Assembly: GCA_964574985.1 (NCBI GenBank)
Contig: CAZNPH010000028.1
Span: forward strand, 1-37,199
Source of the DNA: CAZNPH01 sp964574985
Lineage (GTDB): Bacteria > Bacteroidota > Bacteroidia > Bacteroidales > SM23-62
Length of the DNA: 37,199 bases
Direction: 5' to 3'
Shown here: positions 9,417 through 17,378 of the stretch, one piece after another
How positions within the stretch are numbered: position 1 is the first letter of the stretch
How the letters are laid out: every line of letters begins with the position of its first letter
Made by a program: the position numbers and the translations under genes
The notes under the pieces: model-generated
Told to the model about the DNA's origin: nothing
The model's input: only the letters and a program-made list of their open reading frames with translations
Database searches by the model: none

Positions 9417-9947
9417 ATGAAAAATTCATCTATGGTATTGCTTGCGGTGGCTATTTTCCTGATATCTGCCGCTTCCTTTGATTCCGGAAGAAAAGAAAAC
9501 AAGGCGATCCTTGATACCCGGAACATGACCCAGGTGGGAATTATTGTGGAGGATATTGAGGAAGCAAAGAAAATGTGGGCCGGATTGTTTGGTCTGCCTG
9601 TGCCCAAAACCGTGGTTGCCGAAGGACATGAATCAAGACCTACGCTGTACAAAGGCAAACACTCTTCTGCAAAAGCAAAACTGGCTTTTATATGGATTGA
9701 TAATCTGGCCATTGAACTGATCGAGCCCATGGGGGGCAAAAGTACCTGGCAGGAACACCTGGACAAGTATGGTAATAGCGTGCATCATATTGCGTTCAAG
9801 ATCGAGGGCATAGATCATGTCATCGGTGAATTCGAAGATTATGGTATCCCGTTGATCCAGACCGGGGGATTTGAAGGCGGCGCTTATGCCTATATGGATG
9901 CATCGGAACATATGGGAGCGATCATCGAACTGCTGGTAAGTTATTAG
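9417..9947 (+). CDS. Secreted glyoxalase/VOC-superfamily protein
   Basis: A 176-residue protein with an N-terminal signal (MKNSSMVLLAVAIFLISAAS) and then one VOC module of two beta-alpha-beta-beta-beta repeats. The spacing of candidate metal ligands, Gln39 (MTQVGIIV), Glu100 (AIELIEP), His124 (HHIAF) and Glu171 (AIIELL), matches the Q/E/H/E pattern of glyoxalase I and resembles methylmalonyl-CoA epimerase. VOC enzymes act on small carbonyl or 1,2-diol substrates, usually in the cytoplasm; export is uncommon. It lies 39 bases after the GH9-ThuA gene and 36 bases before the next one, so it is probably co-transcribed. I infer an isomerase, epimerase or lyase for a released sugar derivative. The substrate is unknown. 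Confidence 0.75.
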   Translation: MKNSSMVLLAVAIFLISAASFDSGRKENKAILDTRNMTQVGIIVEDIEEAKKMWAGLFGLPVPKTVVAEGHESRPTLYKGKHSSAKAKLAFIWIDNLAIELIEPMGGKSTWQEHLDKYGNSVHHIAFKIEGIDHVIGEFEDYGIPLIQTGGFEGGAYAYMDASEHMGAIIELLVSY

Positions 9948-9983
9948 AAGGTTAAATTGTTCTTGAAACTAATCAGCCGGCAT

Positions 9984-12503
9984 ATGATAAAACGCAGGGA
10001 ATTTCTCAATAAAAGTTTGATGGGCGCAACCGGACTGATGGCTTCTTCAGGAATTTTACGGGCAGGAAAGTCCGGTCCCCTGGTATTTTCACGGTTGAAT
10101 GACGGATCATCGATTCGTCTCCTGAAGGACCATGTATTTAAGCCGCTGGAAAAAGTATCTGTGCAAACGGATAAGCAGGGAACAATGGTCGTTCTGGATG
10201 CAGGAGGGAGGGAATATTTCCGGACCGGCAGATCGAGGGATCAATTCCCGGCCTCAGGTTCCCTGGGTCACCATTTGATATTACTGCTGAATGAAAAGGA
10301 ACAGATCATTGATCTGGCTTCTTTTCAACTGGATTGCCATACCATGATCGAGGATTCGACCGGGAAATATAAAACATTCCTGAATAAGCTTTTTTATACC
10401 TTAACCCGGGATTATTTCAATGGTCGCGAGGGCGTAAAGCTGTGGAATAATAAGATTTACCGGTCATGGGGCCTGACACCGCGGAGTCATGCATACGGAC
10501 TGAAGGGAATGAAATATTTTTATCCCCATGTGAAAGAATGGATGGATGCTTTCGCCAGCAGCCAGAGAGAGGACGGTATGATTTTCGACTATTTTGAATA
10601 CCGTGATCGCGTACATCACATGGAATTGCGTTTCCCTCCGGACTTTTACGAAGTGGTAGAGGACGGGAAATACATTTTTGCCCGCCAGCCGGTAATGAAC
10701 GATGTTGAGCATACATTTATACACGGAGTTTACAACACATGGAAATGCACCGGTGACCATGAATGGATGAAAGGGAAGCTGGATCATTGTATCAGGGCAG
10801 TGAAATTCGCTACTTCATCCCCATATACATGGTCAGATAAATACCGGCTTATCAAACGGACTTTCACCATTGATACCTGGGATTACCAATCCGGTTATGA
10901 TGCTGCTTTTTTCGGTGGGGATATATTTATGGCGGAACCCGGCATCAGTGAATACGGTATCATGTTCGGCGACAATACAGGCATGGCTGTTTCATGCTAC
11001 AATCTGGGCGAAATGCTGGATTTTGCCGGAAGAAGCGGTGAATCCCGCCAAATGAAAGACCTGGCAGACGAACTCCTGGAACGTTTGGGAAAAATTTCCT
11101 GGAACGGGGAATACTATACCATGTTTGTTCCCGAGAACCCTCATTTCAAAAGGGATTTTGACATCGATCCCGATCAGGTAATCTCCCTGTCCAACGCCTT
11201 CAGTCTGAACAGGCGAATTGATCATGAAAAGTCCGTTTCCATCATCAAAACCTATCAACGGCTCAGAGAAAAAACAAAAAAATTCGCACCGGCCGAATGG
11301 TATTGTATCTACCCTCCTTTTACAAAGGGTTTTGAAACGGAACCCTGGTATTACGTGAATGGCAGTGTTTCATCCATGGTGGCCGGTGAGCTGGCCCACG
11401 GGGCATTCGAACATGGTTTTGAAGCATACGGGGCCGGTATCATTGAGCGGGTAATAAAATTATCAAAAAACCATGATAAAATTCCCGGGGCCTGGAGGGG
11501 AAAAATCCCTGAAATACCCCAAAGAAAATTTTTCCCGGTTGACTTCAGAAGCAAGGCCAATATAAGTTTGCACGAAATTCCAATGGAACTGGCGGATGCA
11601 GACCAAACCCTGAGGGGCAGGAAAGAATTCATGCATATTCCCTTTCAGTTCGCGGATCCTTCCGGAGGTCATAAAAAATCCCTTGTTCTGTTGTCGGAAG
11701 AACATTCATCGGTGAATGTTGAGCTGAACAGAAAAGCCGCTTCGGTGTATTTCCTTCACACCATGTCCGGGGGGGATATTGCAGGAACAGCATGCATGCA
11801 TTTTGCCGACGGGGCCCGTTACAGACAGTATATCAAAAGAGGCGAACACATCGATACATACAGGGATCCGGAGGGGCCGGACAAAGAGACCCGGCATGAT
11901 ACCCAATGGCGGGTGGCCTTTGCCCGGAAAAATAAAAAGGGATTGCCCACAGGCATGGTCGTTTATGGAATGAACAACCCCCATCCGGAGAAAACCATCC
12001 GGTCACTTGAACTGGAAGCCGGATTGGAGGGTGCCGGCTGGCTGGTGGCCGGACTCACACTGTGTGATCATGAAGTGTTCTTCATGCCCTCCGGTTTATC
12101 AGGCGGCATTCCTGATCCGTGGGCCTGCGGTTCGATGGCTTACGCACTGATGGAGGGATTGGCAGGGATCTATGACCAAGGGGCCAATTACAGCAAAATA
12201 AAAATTGTGCCCCGATGGATATCCGCCGGTGAAAAACAGGTGGACGTTACAGCCAAATATGAAGCCGGAGGTGGTTATGTTTCCTGTCAATACAGGCATG
12301 AAGAAGACGAGATCCGGATATCACTGGCTTCCTGTGCGGAAGAAAGACTAATAAAGATATTTCTTCCCCCGGGGAGGGAACCTGAATCGGTCATAGTGAA
12401 CGATGAGGTCGTTGATTTCCATATGGAAACAATCGAAAATTCCGTATACGCCGTTTTTCATCTGAGAGGCATTAACGTCCACCGGATGGTCATAAAAATG
12501 TAA
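9984..12503 (+). CDS. Tat-exported six-hairpin glycosidase-like protein
   Basis: A protein of 839 residues from the ATG at 9984. This start was chosen because it puts the twin-arginine signal KRREFLNKSLMGATGLMASS at the N-terminus; an upstream frame start at 9957 would push it inwards. After a beta-sandwich region (about 30-130) comes a helical domain (about 140-520) with motifs typical of (alpha/alpha)6 glycosidases: SWGLTPRSHAYG, QPVMNDVEHTFIHGVYNTWKCTGDHEW, FTIDTWDYQSGYDAAFFG and EPWYYVNGSVSSMVAGELAHGAFEHG. The C-terminal part (about 560-839) is beta-rich. Acidic residues in NDVEH and DTWDYQ are candidate catalytic groups. I could not assign a CAZy family; GH63-, GH78- and GH15-like folds are the nearest in style. 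Its stop is two bases from the next start, implying coupling. Confidence 0.65.
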   Translation: MIKRREFLNKSLMGATGLMASSGILRAGKSGPLVFSRLNDGSSIRLLKDHVFKPLEKVSVQTDKQGTMVVLDAGGREYFRTGRSRDQFPASGSLGHHLILLLNEKEQIIDLASFQLDCHTMIEDSTGKYKTFLNKLFYTLTRDYFNGREGVKLWNNKIYRSWGLTPRSHAYGLKGMKYFYPHVKEWMDAFASSQREDGMIFDYFEYRDRVHHMELRFPPDFYEVVEDGKYIFARQPVMNDVEHTFIHGVYNTWKCTGDHEWMKGKLDHCIRAVKFATSSPYTWSDKYRLIKRTFTIDTWDYQSGYDAAFFGGDIFMAEPGISEYGIMFGDNTGMAVSCYNLGEMLDFAGRSGESRQMKDLADELLERLGKISWNGEYYTMFVPENPHFKRDFDIDPDQVISLSNAFSLNRRIDHEKSVSIIKTYQRLREKTKKFAPAEWYCIYPPFTKGFETEPWYYVNGSVSSMVAGELAHGAFEHGFEAYGAGIIERVIKLSKNHDKIPGAWRGKIPEIPQRKFFPVDFRSKANISLHEIPMELADADQTLRGRKEFMHIPFQFADPSGGHKKSLVLLSEEHSSVNVELNRKAASVYFLHTMSGGDIAGTACMHFADGARYRQYIKRGEHIDTYRDPEGPDKETRHDTQWRVAFARKNKKGLPTGMVVYGMNNPHPEKTIRSLELEAGLEGAGWLVAGLTLCDHEVFFMPSGLSGGIPDPWACGSMAYALMEGLAGIYDQGANYSKIKIVPRWISAGEKQVDVTAKYEAGGGYVSCQYRHEEDEIRISLASCAEERLIKIFLPPGREPESVIVNDEVVDFHMETIENSVYAVFHLRGINVHRMVIKM

Positions 12504-12505
12504 CC

Positions 12506-13684
12506 ATGAATAAAAATGATCCCACCAGAAGATCATTCATGAAAGCTGCGCTGACGGGAATTGCAGGGGCTTTTGTATCCGAAAAACTGTTTGGTTCCGG
12601 GTTTCTCCCGACAACCGTTCAGGAACAAATGAAAAAGTCCGGGATCGTCAGAAGAAAACTGGGCAATACGGGCATGGAGTTGCCGGTGGTCAGCATGGGG
12701 GCCATATGGTCGCTCAATCCCAACCTGGTAAAGGCTGCAATGGTAGCGGGGGTCGAGCATTTTGACACGGCCCATGGCTATCAAAAGGGCGGAAACGAAG
12801 AGATGCTGGGAAAGGTGCTGAAGGATTACCCCCGCGATTCCTATACCATAGGCACAAAGTTGGGATCGGAAGACCCGGAAAAATTCATGGGAAAGTTGGA
12901 TATCAGTCTGAAACGGCTCAATACAGACCATGTGGATATACTGTATACCCACGGCGCTTCTTCCCGGGAGGATGTGTTGTCCGGACCGGTTATGAATAAT
13001 CTGCAACAGGCAAAAAAGCTGGGCAAGACCAGGCATATCGGATTGTCCACCCACAGCAACGAACCGGAAGTGATCAGGGCTGCCATTGAAAGCGGTGTAT
13101 ATGAAGTCATAATGCCTGCGTACAACTTCAGGCAGGACCACCGGGATGAGATGGCGGAATGGATCAAAAAAGCTTCTGTGGCCGGAATCGGTATTGTGGG
13201 TATGAAAGCCATGGCGGGTGGGAAACCGGGCAAGGATGCCGACCGGAAAATGCACTTCCGGGCTGCCCTGAAATGGGTATTGCAGAATCCCCATGTGCAT
13301 ACGGCCATTACGGGTATCCGGACTTTCGAAGAGATGCATGAGAATATGGCGGTAATGAATGACCTCCGGCTCAACCGGGAGGAAAAAGAATTCCTGCATT
13401 CCGCTTCGCTTGAAAAGGGGATGTATTGTGACGGATGCCGGCAATGTGTGCAGTCCTGCCGGAAAAACCTTTCCATCCCCGGTATGATGCGGGCATACAT
13501 GTATGCATACGGGTACGGTGAAATGAAAATGGCCAAAGATGAACTGGCTGCCCTGGATATACGGGACAATCCCTGCAACGATTGTTCAGTCTGCACGGCA
13601 GAATGCAAAAAAGGATTCGATGTGCCTGAAAAGCTTGCTGACATTTGCAGGCTGATCAGGGTGCCTGATGATTTTCTTGTCTGA
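12506..13684 (+). CDS. Tat-exported aldo/keto reductase with two [4Fe-4S] cluster motifs
   Basis: A 392-residue protein with a twin-arginine leader (TRRSFMKAALTGIAGAF), so it is likely folded with cofactors before export. The aldo/keto reductase barrel has the full catalytic set Asp87, Tyr92, Lys118 and His149 (FDTAHGYQKGG, GTKLGS, LYTHG). The C-terminus holds two CxxCxxCxxxC motifs, Cys308/311/314/318 and Cys357/360/363/367, typical of [4Fe-4S] ferredoxin-like clusters. This domain layout is known in bacterial aldo/keto reductases, but its electron partner is not. It follows the preceding Tat-exported protein by two bases. I infer a role in oxidising or reducing a sugar carbonyl outside the cytoplasm. 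Confidence 0.88.
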   Translation: MNKNDPTRRSFMKAALTGIAGAFVSEKLFGSGFLPTTVQEQMKKSGIVRRKLGNTGMELPVVSMGAIWSLNPNLVKAAMVAGVEHFDTAHGYQKGGNEEMLGKVLKDYPRDSYTIGTKLGSEDPEKFMGKLDISLKRLNTDHVDILYTHGASSREDVLSGPVMNNLQQAKKLGKTRHIGLSTHSNEPEVIRAAIESGVYEVIMPAYNFRQDHRDEMAEWIKKASVAGIGIVGMKAMAGGKPGKDADRKMHFRAALKWVLQNPHVHTAITGIRTFEEMHENMAVMNDLRLNREEKEFLHSASLEKGMYCDGCRQCVQSCRKNLSIPGMMRAYMYAYGYGEMKMAKDELAALDIRDNPCNDCSVCTAECKKGFDVPEKLADICRLIRVPDDFLV

Positions 13685-13700
13685 AGATTTCTTATCTTTC
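13677..13700 (+). promoter_or_regulatory. Weak candidate promoter before the methyltransferase gene
   Basis: TATCTTTC at 13693-13700 resembles the -7 element TAnnTTTG with one mismatch, and a TTG lies at 13677-13679, a shorter spacing than usual. It would give the methyltransferase gene its own transcript. Confidence 0.2.
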
Positions 13701-13728
13701 ACCGCGCTTATCAAAAAATCATGTGCTC

Positions 13729-14892
13729 ATGCCTGGCAAGTCTGCTCACCCCCGTCCCGGCCTGATCATTACCCTGATCATCATACTGGCCGCCCTGTCA
13801 GCCGGTTACTTGTATTTCAGTCATTACCGGCATGTGAGGCAAGCCAGAAGGATCCTGTATACCGCCGGCACAGAACATGGACTGATCGTGCATCTGGGGA
13901 ATGTGAAAGGCAAGCTCCTTTCCGCCCTTTACGCCGATACCGGTTTCAGGGTACATGGCCTGTTCATTGACCGGGAAACGATGCAGGAAGTGAGGGATTA
14001 TATTCGCAAGAAAGATATGGGTGACGAAGTGACTGTAAAATACCTGGAAGGTATGCATCTTCCCTATCCTGATGACAGGGTTGACCTGTTGGTGGCTACC
14101 GGGCCTGTTGATTTTCCCGTGGAGGAAATGATGCGTGTGCTGAATCCCGGTGGTGTGGCATTGCTCAAAAAGAAGGAAGGATGGGAGAAAAGAACCGGAT
14201 CCCCGATGCCTGTGCCCGGTGAAGGAAGTTTTTTTGAAGCGGAAGTAAAAGAATCCGGTGATTCGGTTAAGGCCGCACGGATGAACCGGGTCGCATCCAC
14301 CGTATTGCGGCCTGTCTATCCTTACCTGGCAAAATTTATTGCAGATACTTTTGAACTGGGGGAAAAAAAGGGAACAGGGATCGATATCGGGGGAGGTTCC
14401 GGAGACCTGGTTTTTGAATTGTGCAGGCATACCCCCGGGATTTACTGGGTCAACGCCGACATCAATCCTTATTTTCTTCCGTATGTCTGCCGGAAGGCCC
14501 GGAAAATGAGCTGCATGTCACAGGTCGGGAGCATACAGGCCGATGCCATGGACCTGCCTTTCAGGGAAAATTATGCAGATGTGGTGGTTTCCAGGGATTG
14601 CTTTCAGTCCTGGCCGGATCTGAAAAAAGGCTTTGCGGAGATCGTCAGGGTACTGAAACCCGGCGGAAAAGCTTTCATCGGCCGTGGTTTCCCTCCCAAT
14701 ATGCCTCCGGACACATACCGTTCAATCATGGAAAGTCAGGGGCGGGAGATCGCTTCCTCCTACCGCCTGCAGCATTATACCGGACCTTTTCAGCAGATCA
14801 TGGAAGAGCTGGATGTTATAAAGTACAAGATCCTTGTCCCCTATGAAGATTCTGAATCGCGATACGGAATATGGATCGTTTTTACCAAATAA
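13729..14892 (+). CDS. Membrane-anchored protein with tandem class I methyltransferase-like domains
   Basis: A protein of 388 residues from the ATG at 13729; a GTG two codons earlier is also possible. One membrane helix spans about residues 11-31 (LIITLIIILAALSAGYLYF). The first domain (about 45-155: HGLIVHLGNVKGKLLSAL ... MMRVLNPGGVALLKK) resembles the SAM-methyltransferase-like domain found at the start of some PQQ-propeller proteins, but its glycine loop is degenerate. The second domain (about 190-388) has an intact SAM loop, GIDIGGGSGD at residues 217-226, then ADAMDLPFRENYADVVVSRD and RVLKPGGKAFIG. It is therefore probably an active SAM-dependent methyltransferase paired with a non-catalytic copy. 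It lies 44 bases after the reductase gene. The substrate is unknown. Confidence 0.75.
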   Translation: MPGKSAHPRPGLIITLIIILAALSAGYLYFSHYRHVRQARRILYTAGTEHGLIVHLGNVKGKLLSALYADTGFRVHGLFIDRETMQEVRDYIRKKDMGDEVTVKYLEGMHLPYPDDRVDLLVATGPVDFPVEEMMRVLNPGGVALLKKKEGWEKRTGSPMPVPGEGSFFEAEVKESGDSVKAARMNRVASTVLRPVYPYLAKFIADTFELGEKKGTGIDIGGGSGDLVFELCRHTPGIYWVNADINPYFLPYVCRKARKMSCMSQVGSIQADAMDLPFRENYADVVVSRDCFQSWPDLKKGFAEIVRVLKPGGKAFIGRGFPPNMPPDTYRSIMESQGREIASSYRLQHYTGPFQQIMEELDVIKYKILVPYEDSESRYGIWIVFTK

Positions 14893-14936
14893 TGAAAGCG
14901 AATCCGAAGGCAGACTGACCCGGTATCCCGATTGTT

Positions 14937-17234
14937 TTATACGCTTGATTTGAATACGACCTCCCATCCGACCGGCTCTTTCCTTCCCGTAAAACTGACT
15001 TCCAGTATGTTGCCCGGCCGGGTGGTGGCGGTTACATTTTCTGCATTGATCCGGGACTCGTCGAATGTATAATTCTCCGGGACATGGATGTACAGTGTAT
15101 AGGTATCGCCCGGTACCGTTTCGGAAATTCCCGAGAGGGATTTTTCATTTTCTTTCCAGTACATTTCCTGAATGCTGTAAGCAGCGGTCAGGTGCCGGGA
15201 GGTGGCCACCAGTTGCGGATCTTCGGCAACTTTTCTGATGATCAGGGTTTTTGTGCCGTGTGCGGGGACTTCTTCACGGATGGTTTCACTGAATGTTCCC
15301 AGGAGTCTGTGATCCCAGAAGTCGAAGACGAGATAGGTCCCGCTTTCAAGGCCCAGGTCCTGCTGAAGGTCAAGTTTCTTTTCCATTTTTTCATCCTCCC
15401 AGTTAAACAGGGCAACCACATCGTATATGCCGGTTTCAGAATTTACCTTGAGGTCGAGCGCACGGGGATATTCCGAGGGTTCGGCACAACAAACGGGTTC
15501 GGTCCTGAAAGGATACAGATCCATGGCTTTTATGGGCATGGCAGGCATGGTCTTCCGGTAAAGATCGAGTTTGTCATCCGGCAAGGCCTTTACCTTGTCG
15601 GGATACCGTTCGGCCCATCCGATGAAATCTTCGCTGTGAAGGAATTTCTGCAGCCTTTTCTTTGAAAATTCAGCGATGAAATCACCGATAATATATGCCT
15701 GGCCAGTAAGGGAAATGGAGCTTACGATGGTTTTGCCTTCATCCATGGTCAGCGGGTCCCTGACCATCACATTGTCAGGATCGCACCACCAGGTGATCCC
15801 GTTGAGGAAATTGACCCCGAAAAGCGGCTTGAAATAGTATTGCATCCCTTCCGACCACTCGAAATACCCTTCACCTTCCCAGGTGGCGTAATCATCATGG
15901 CCTGTCCGGTCTCCGTCCCAGATACCGAAACCGATTCCGATTTCTTTCATGGCGCATCCCACTACATAAGTGGTATCACCCAAAACGTCCTTGACCACTT
16001 CCTGTAAATTCCTGTATGCTATGCGGCTGTCCATGTCAGGATTATAGGCATTTTCCCTGTTCTCCTCATAATAGCTCATCCACTGGCCCCATCCGGCACT
16101 TTTGAGGTAATCAAGGCCCCAGTCTTCAACCAGGGTCCTGAAGGTGCATTTAATGTGTTTCTCAATGACCTCGGGATTAGTGACATCAAGTCTTTTCTGA
16201 TCGGGGGAACAGCAGGCCCGGGTCAGCTCCCCCTCCTGGTTGCGGAGAAAGAAATCCTCCGGATATTTGTCAGCACATTCCGGATTGGCATAATTCGCAC
16301 CGTATGCATTTACATGAAGACCGGGTTTTAATCCTTTGTCTTTGATGTATTGGAAAAGCCATTTGCCGCCCCTTGGGAAATCCTCCTTGTTCCAGTTGAG
16401 AATACTGGACTGTTCTCCTATGGTGAAGCACACGTCAAGCTGTACATATTCGAGGCCGTAAGGTTTCAGCTTTTCGGCACAGGCGTCGGTCTCTGCCACC
16501 ATGTCTTCCTCATCAGGGGCCACATAGTAATTGTACCAGCTGCACCAGCCTGTTGGGGCTGTTTTGAAATTACCGGGATTGGGTTTATAAACCGGTTTGA
16601 AATCTGTTTTCTGATAATCTGCGAGTCCGATCACCTCCGTGTAATAATCCGGAATAATGGAGAATTCATTGCCTTCAGTCACGGGAATTTCCACATCCAT
16701 CAATATGTTGTCTTCCCGGTTTCGCTTCAGGGAGCTTTCCTTTGGGAAGCGGATCATGATATCGGTTTGCATATCAAACAGGTTATATATATTGGTGGCG
16801 GATACAAAACCCATCTGTGTGTACATGATCCCGTTGTCCTGACTTTGGACCCGTGCAGGGATCCTCATTTCACCGGCAGGAGCATTGCCTGTGATCAAAC
16901 CTTTTTCATCTGAACACGCAACATCGATCGCCGAAGGGGTGATATTGAACTCCCAGTTGGTCGGTTCGGGGTTTTGCGTGGCGATCACCAGTTTCCCGTC
17001 CTCTTTCGTGATATTCCAGCCGGATAGCGGGGTGACTTCGTTTCCGGTCCTCAGGTTGAGGCGAACCTGTTCGGCAATGGTTTCCAGACCTTTCTTCCGG
17101 ATGCTGAGTGTGCTGGTTGCGGGATCGGCCGTAATGACCCATCCTTCCTGTTCATGCCGGGTTGCTTTTTTGCATCCGGCCATGACCAGTACAAGGAGGG
17201 AGAGAGACAGGATGATGTTGAGTGAGTGTTTCAT
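14937..17234 (-). CDS. GH36/GH27-like (clan D) glycosidase lipoprotein, nucleophile position altered
   Basis: A 765-residue lipoprotein (LVMAGC, Cys21). An N-terminal beta-sandwich (about 25-225) precedes a barrel with the clan-D opening GWCSWYNYYVAPDEEDM and LEYVQLDVC, as in alpha-galactosidases and raffinose-synthase-like proteins. The C-terminus (about 600-765) is beta-rich. In GH36/GH27 the strand carrying the nucleophile reads DY-[IL]-K-x-D; here it is LDYLKSAG, so Ala380 sits where the Asp belongs. The second acid is probably kept in WDGDRTGHDD (Asp447/448), matching the DGMR..D block. The protein may be a binding or altered-mechanism relative. It is convergent with the methyltransferase gene and divergent from the GH2 gene. 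Confidence 0.7.
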   Translation of the reverse strand: MKHSLNIILSLSLLVLVMAGCKKATRHEQEGWVITADPATSTLSIRKKGLETIAEQVRLNLRTGNEVTPLSGWNITKEDGKLVIATQNPEPTNWEFNITPSAIDVACSDEKGLITGNAPAGEMRIPARVQSQDNGIMYTQMGFVSATNIYNLFDMQTDIMIRFPKESSLKRNREDNILMDVEIPVTEGNEFSIIPDYYTEVIGLADYQKTDFKPVYKPNPGNFKTAPTGWCSWYNYYVAPDEEDMVAETDACAEKLKPYGLEYVQLDVCFTIGEQSSILNWNKEDFPRGGKWLFQYIKDKGLKPGLHVNAYGANYANPECADKYPEDFFLRNQEGELTRACCSPDQKRLDVTNPEVIEKHIKCTFRTLVEDWGLDYLKSAGWGQWMSYYEENRENAYNPDMDSRIAYRNLQEVVKDVLGDTTYVVGCAMKEIGIGFGIWDGDRTGHDDYATWEGEGYFEWSEGMQYYFKPLFGVNFLNGITWWCDPDNVMVRDPLTMDEGKTIVSSISLTGQAYIIGDFIAEFSKKRLQKFLHSEDFIGWAERYPDKVKALPDDKLDLYRKTMPAMPIKAMDLYPFRTEPVCCAEPSEYPRALDLKVNSETGIYDVVALFNWEDEKMEKKLDLQQDLGLESGTYLVFDFWDHRLLGTFSETIREEVPAHGTKTLIIRKVAEDPQLVATSRHLTAAYSIQEMYWKENEKSLSGISETVPGDTYTLYIHVPENYTFDESRINAENVTATTRPGNILEVSFTGRKEPVGWEVVFKSSV

Positions 17235-17378
17235 AATGTTTGCTTATTAAGCATTTTGTTGAGCAATAAAGGTAATAAATACCGGGTTTAAATCATAGCA
17301 ATACCGGCTGTTGGTTGTCCGGAGAAATCTTTATCTTTAAACAGGTTACGTTATTTCACAAATTCATAATTTTTTGTT
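17235..17378. promoter_or_regulatory. Divergent promoter region of the clan-D and GH2 genes
   Basis: For the GH2 gene, TATCTTTA lies at 17332-17339 with a TTG at 17311-17313, 18 bases upstream, close to the Bacteroidota -33/-7 layout. For the clan-D gene, the complement reads TACCTTTA at 17274-17267. The 144 bases contain no open frame of note. A shared regulator is possible, but no clear operator was seen. Confidence 0.45.

Noticed and set aside
12533..13444. A 303-codon minus-strand frame opposite the aldo/keto reductase
   Set aside because: The plus-strand reductase has its full catalytic set and Cys motifs; the opposite frame has none.
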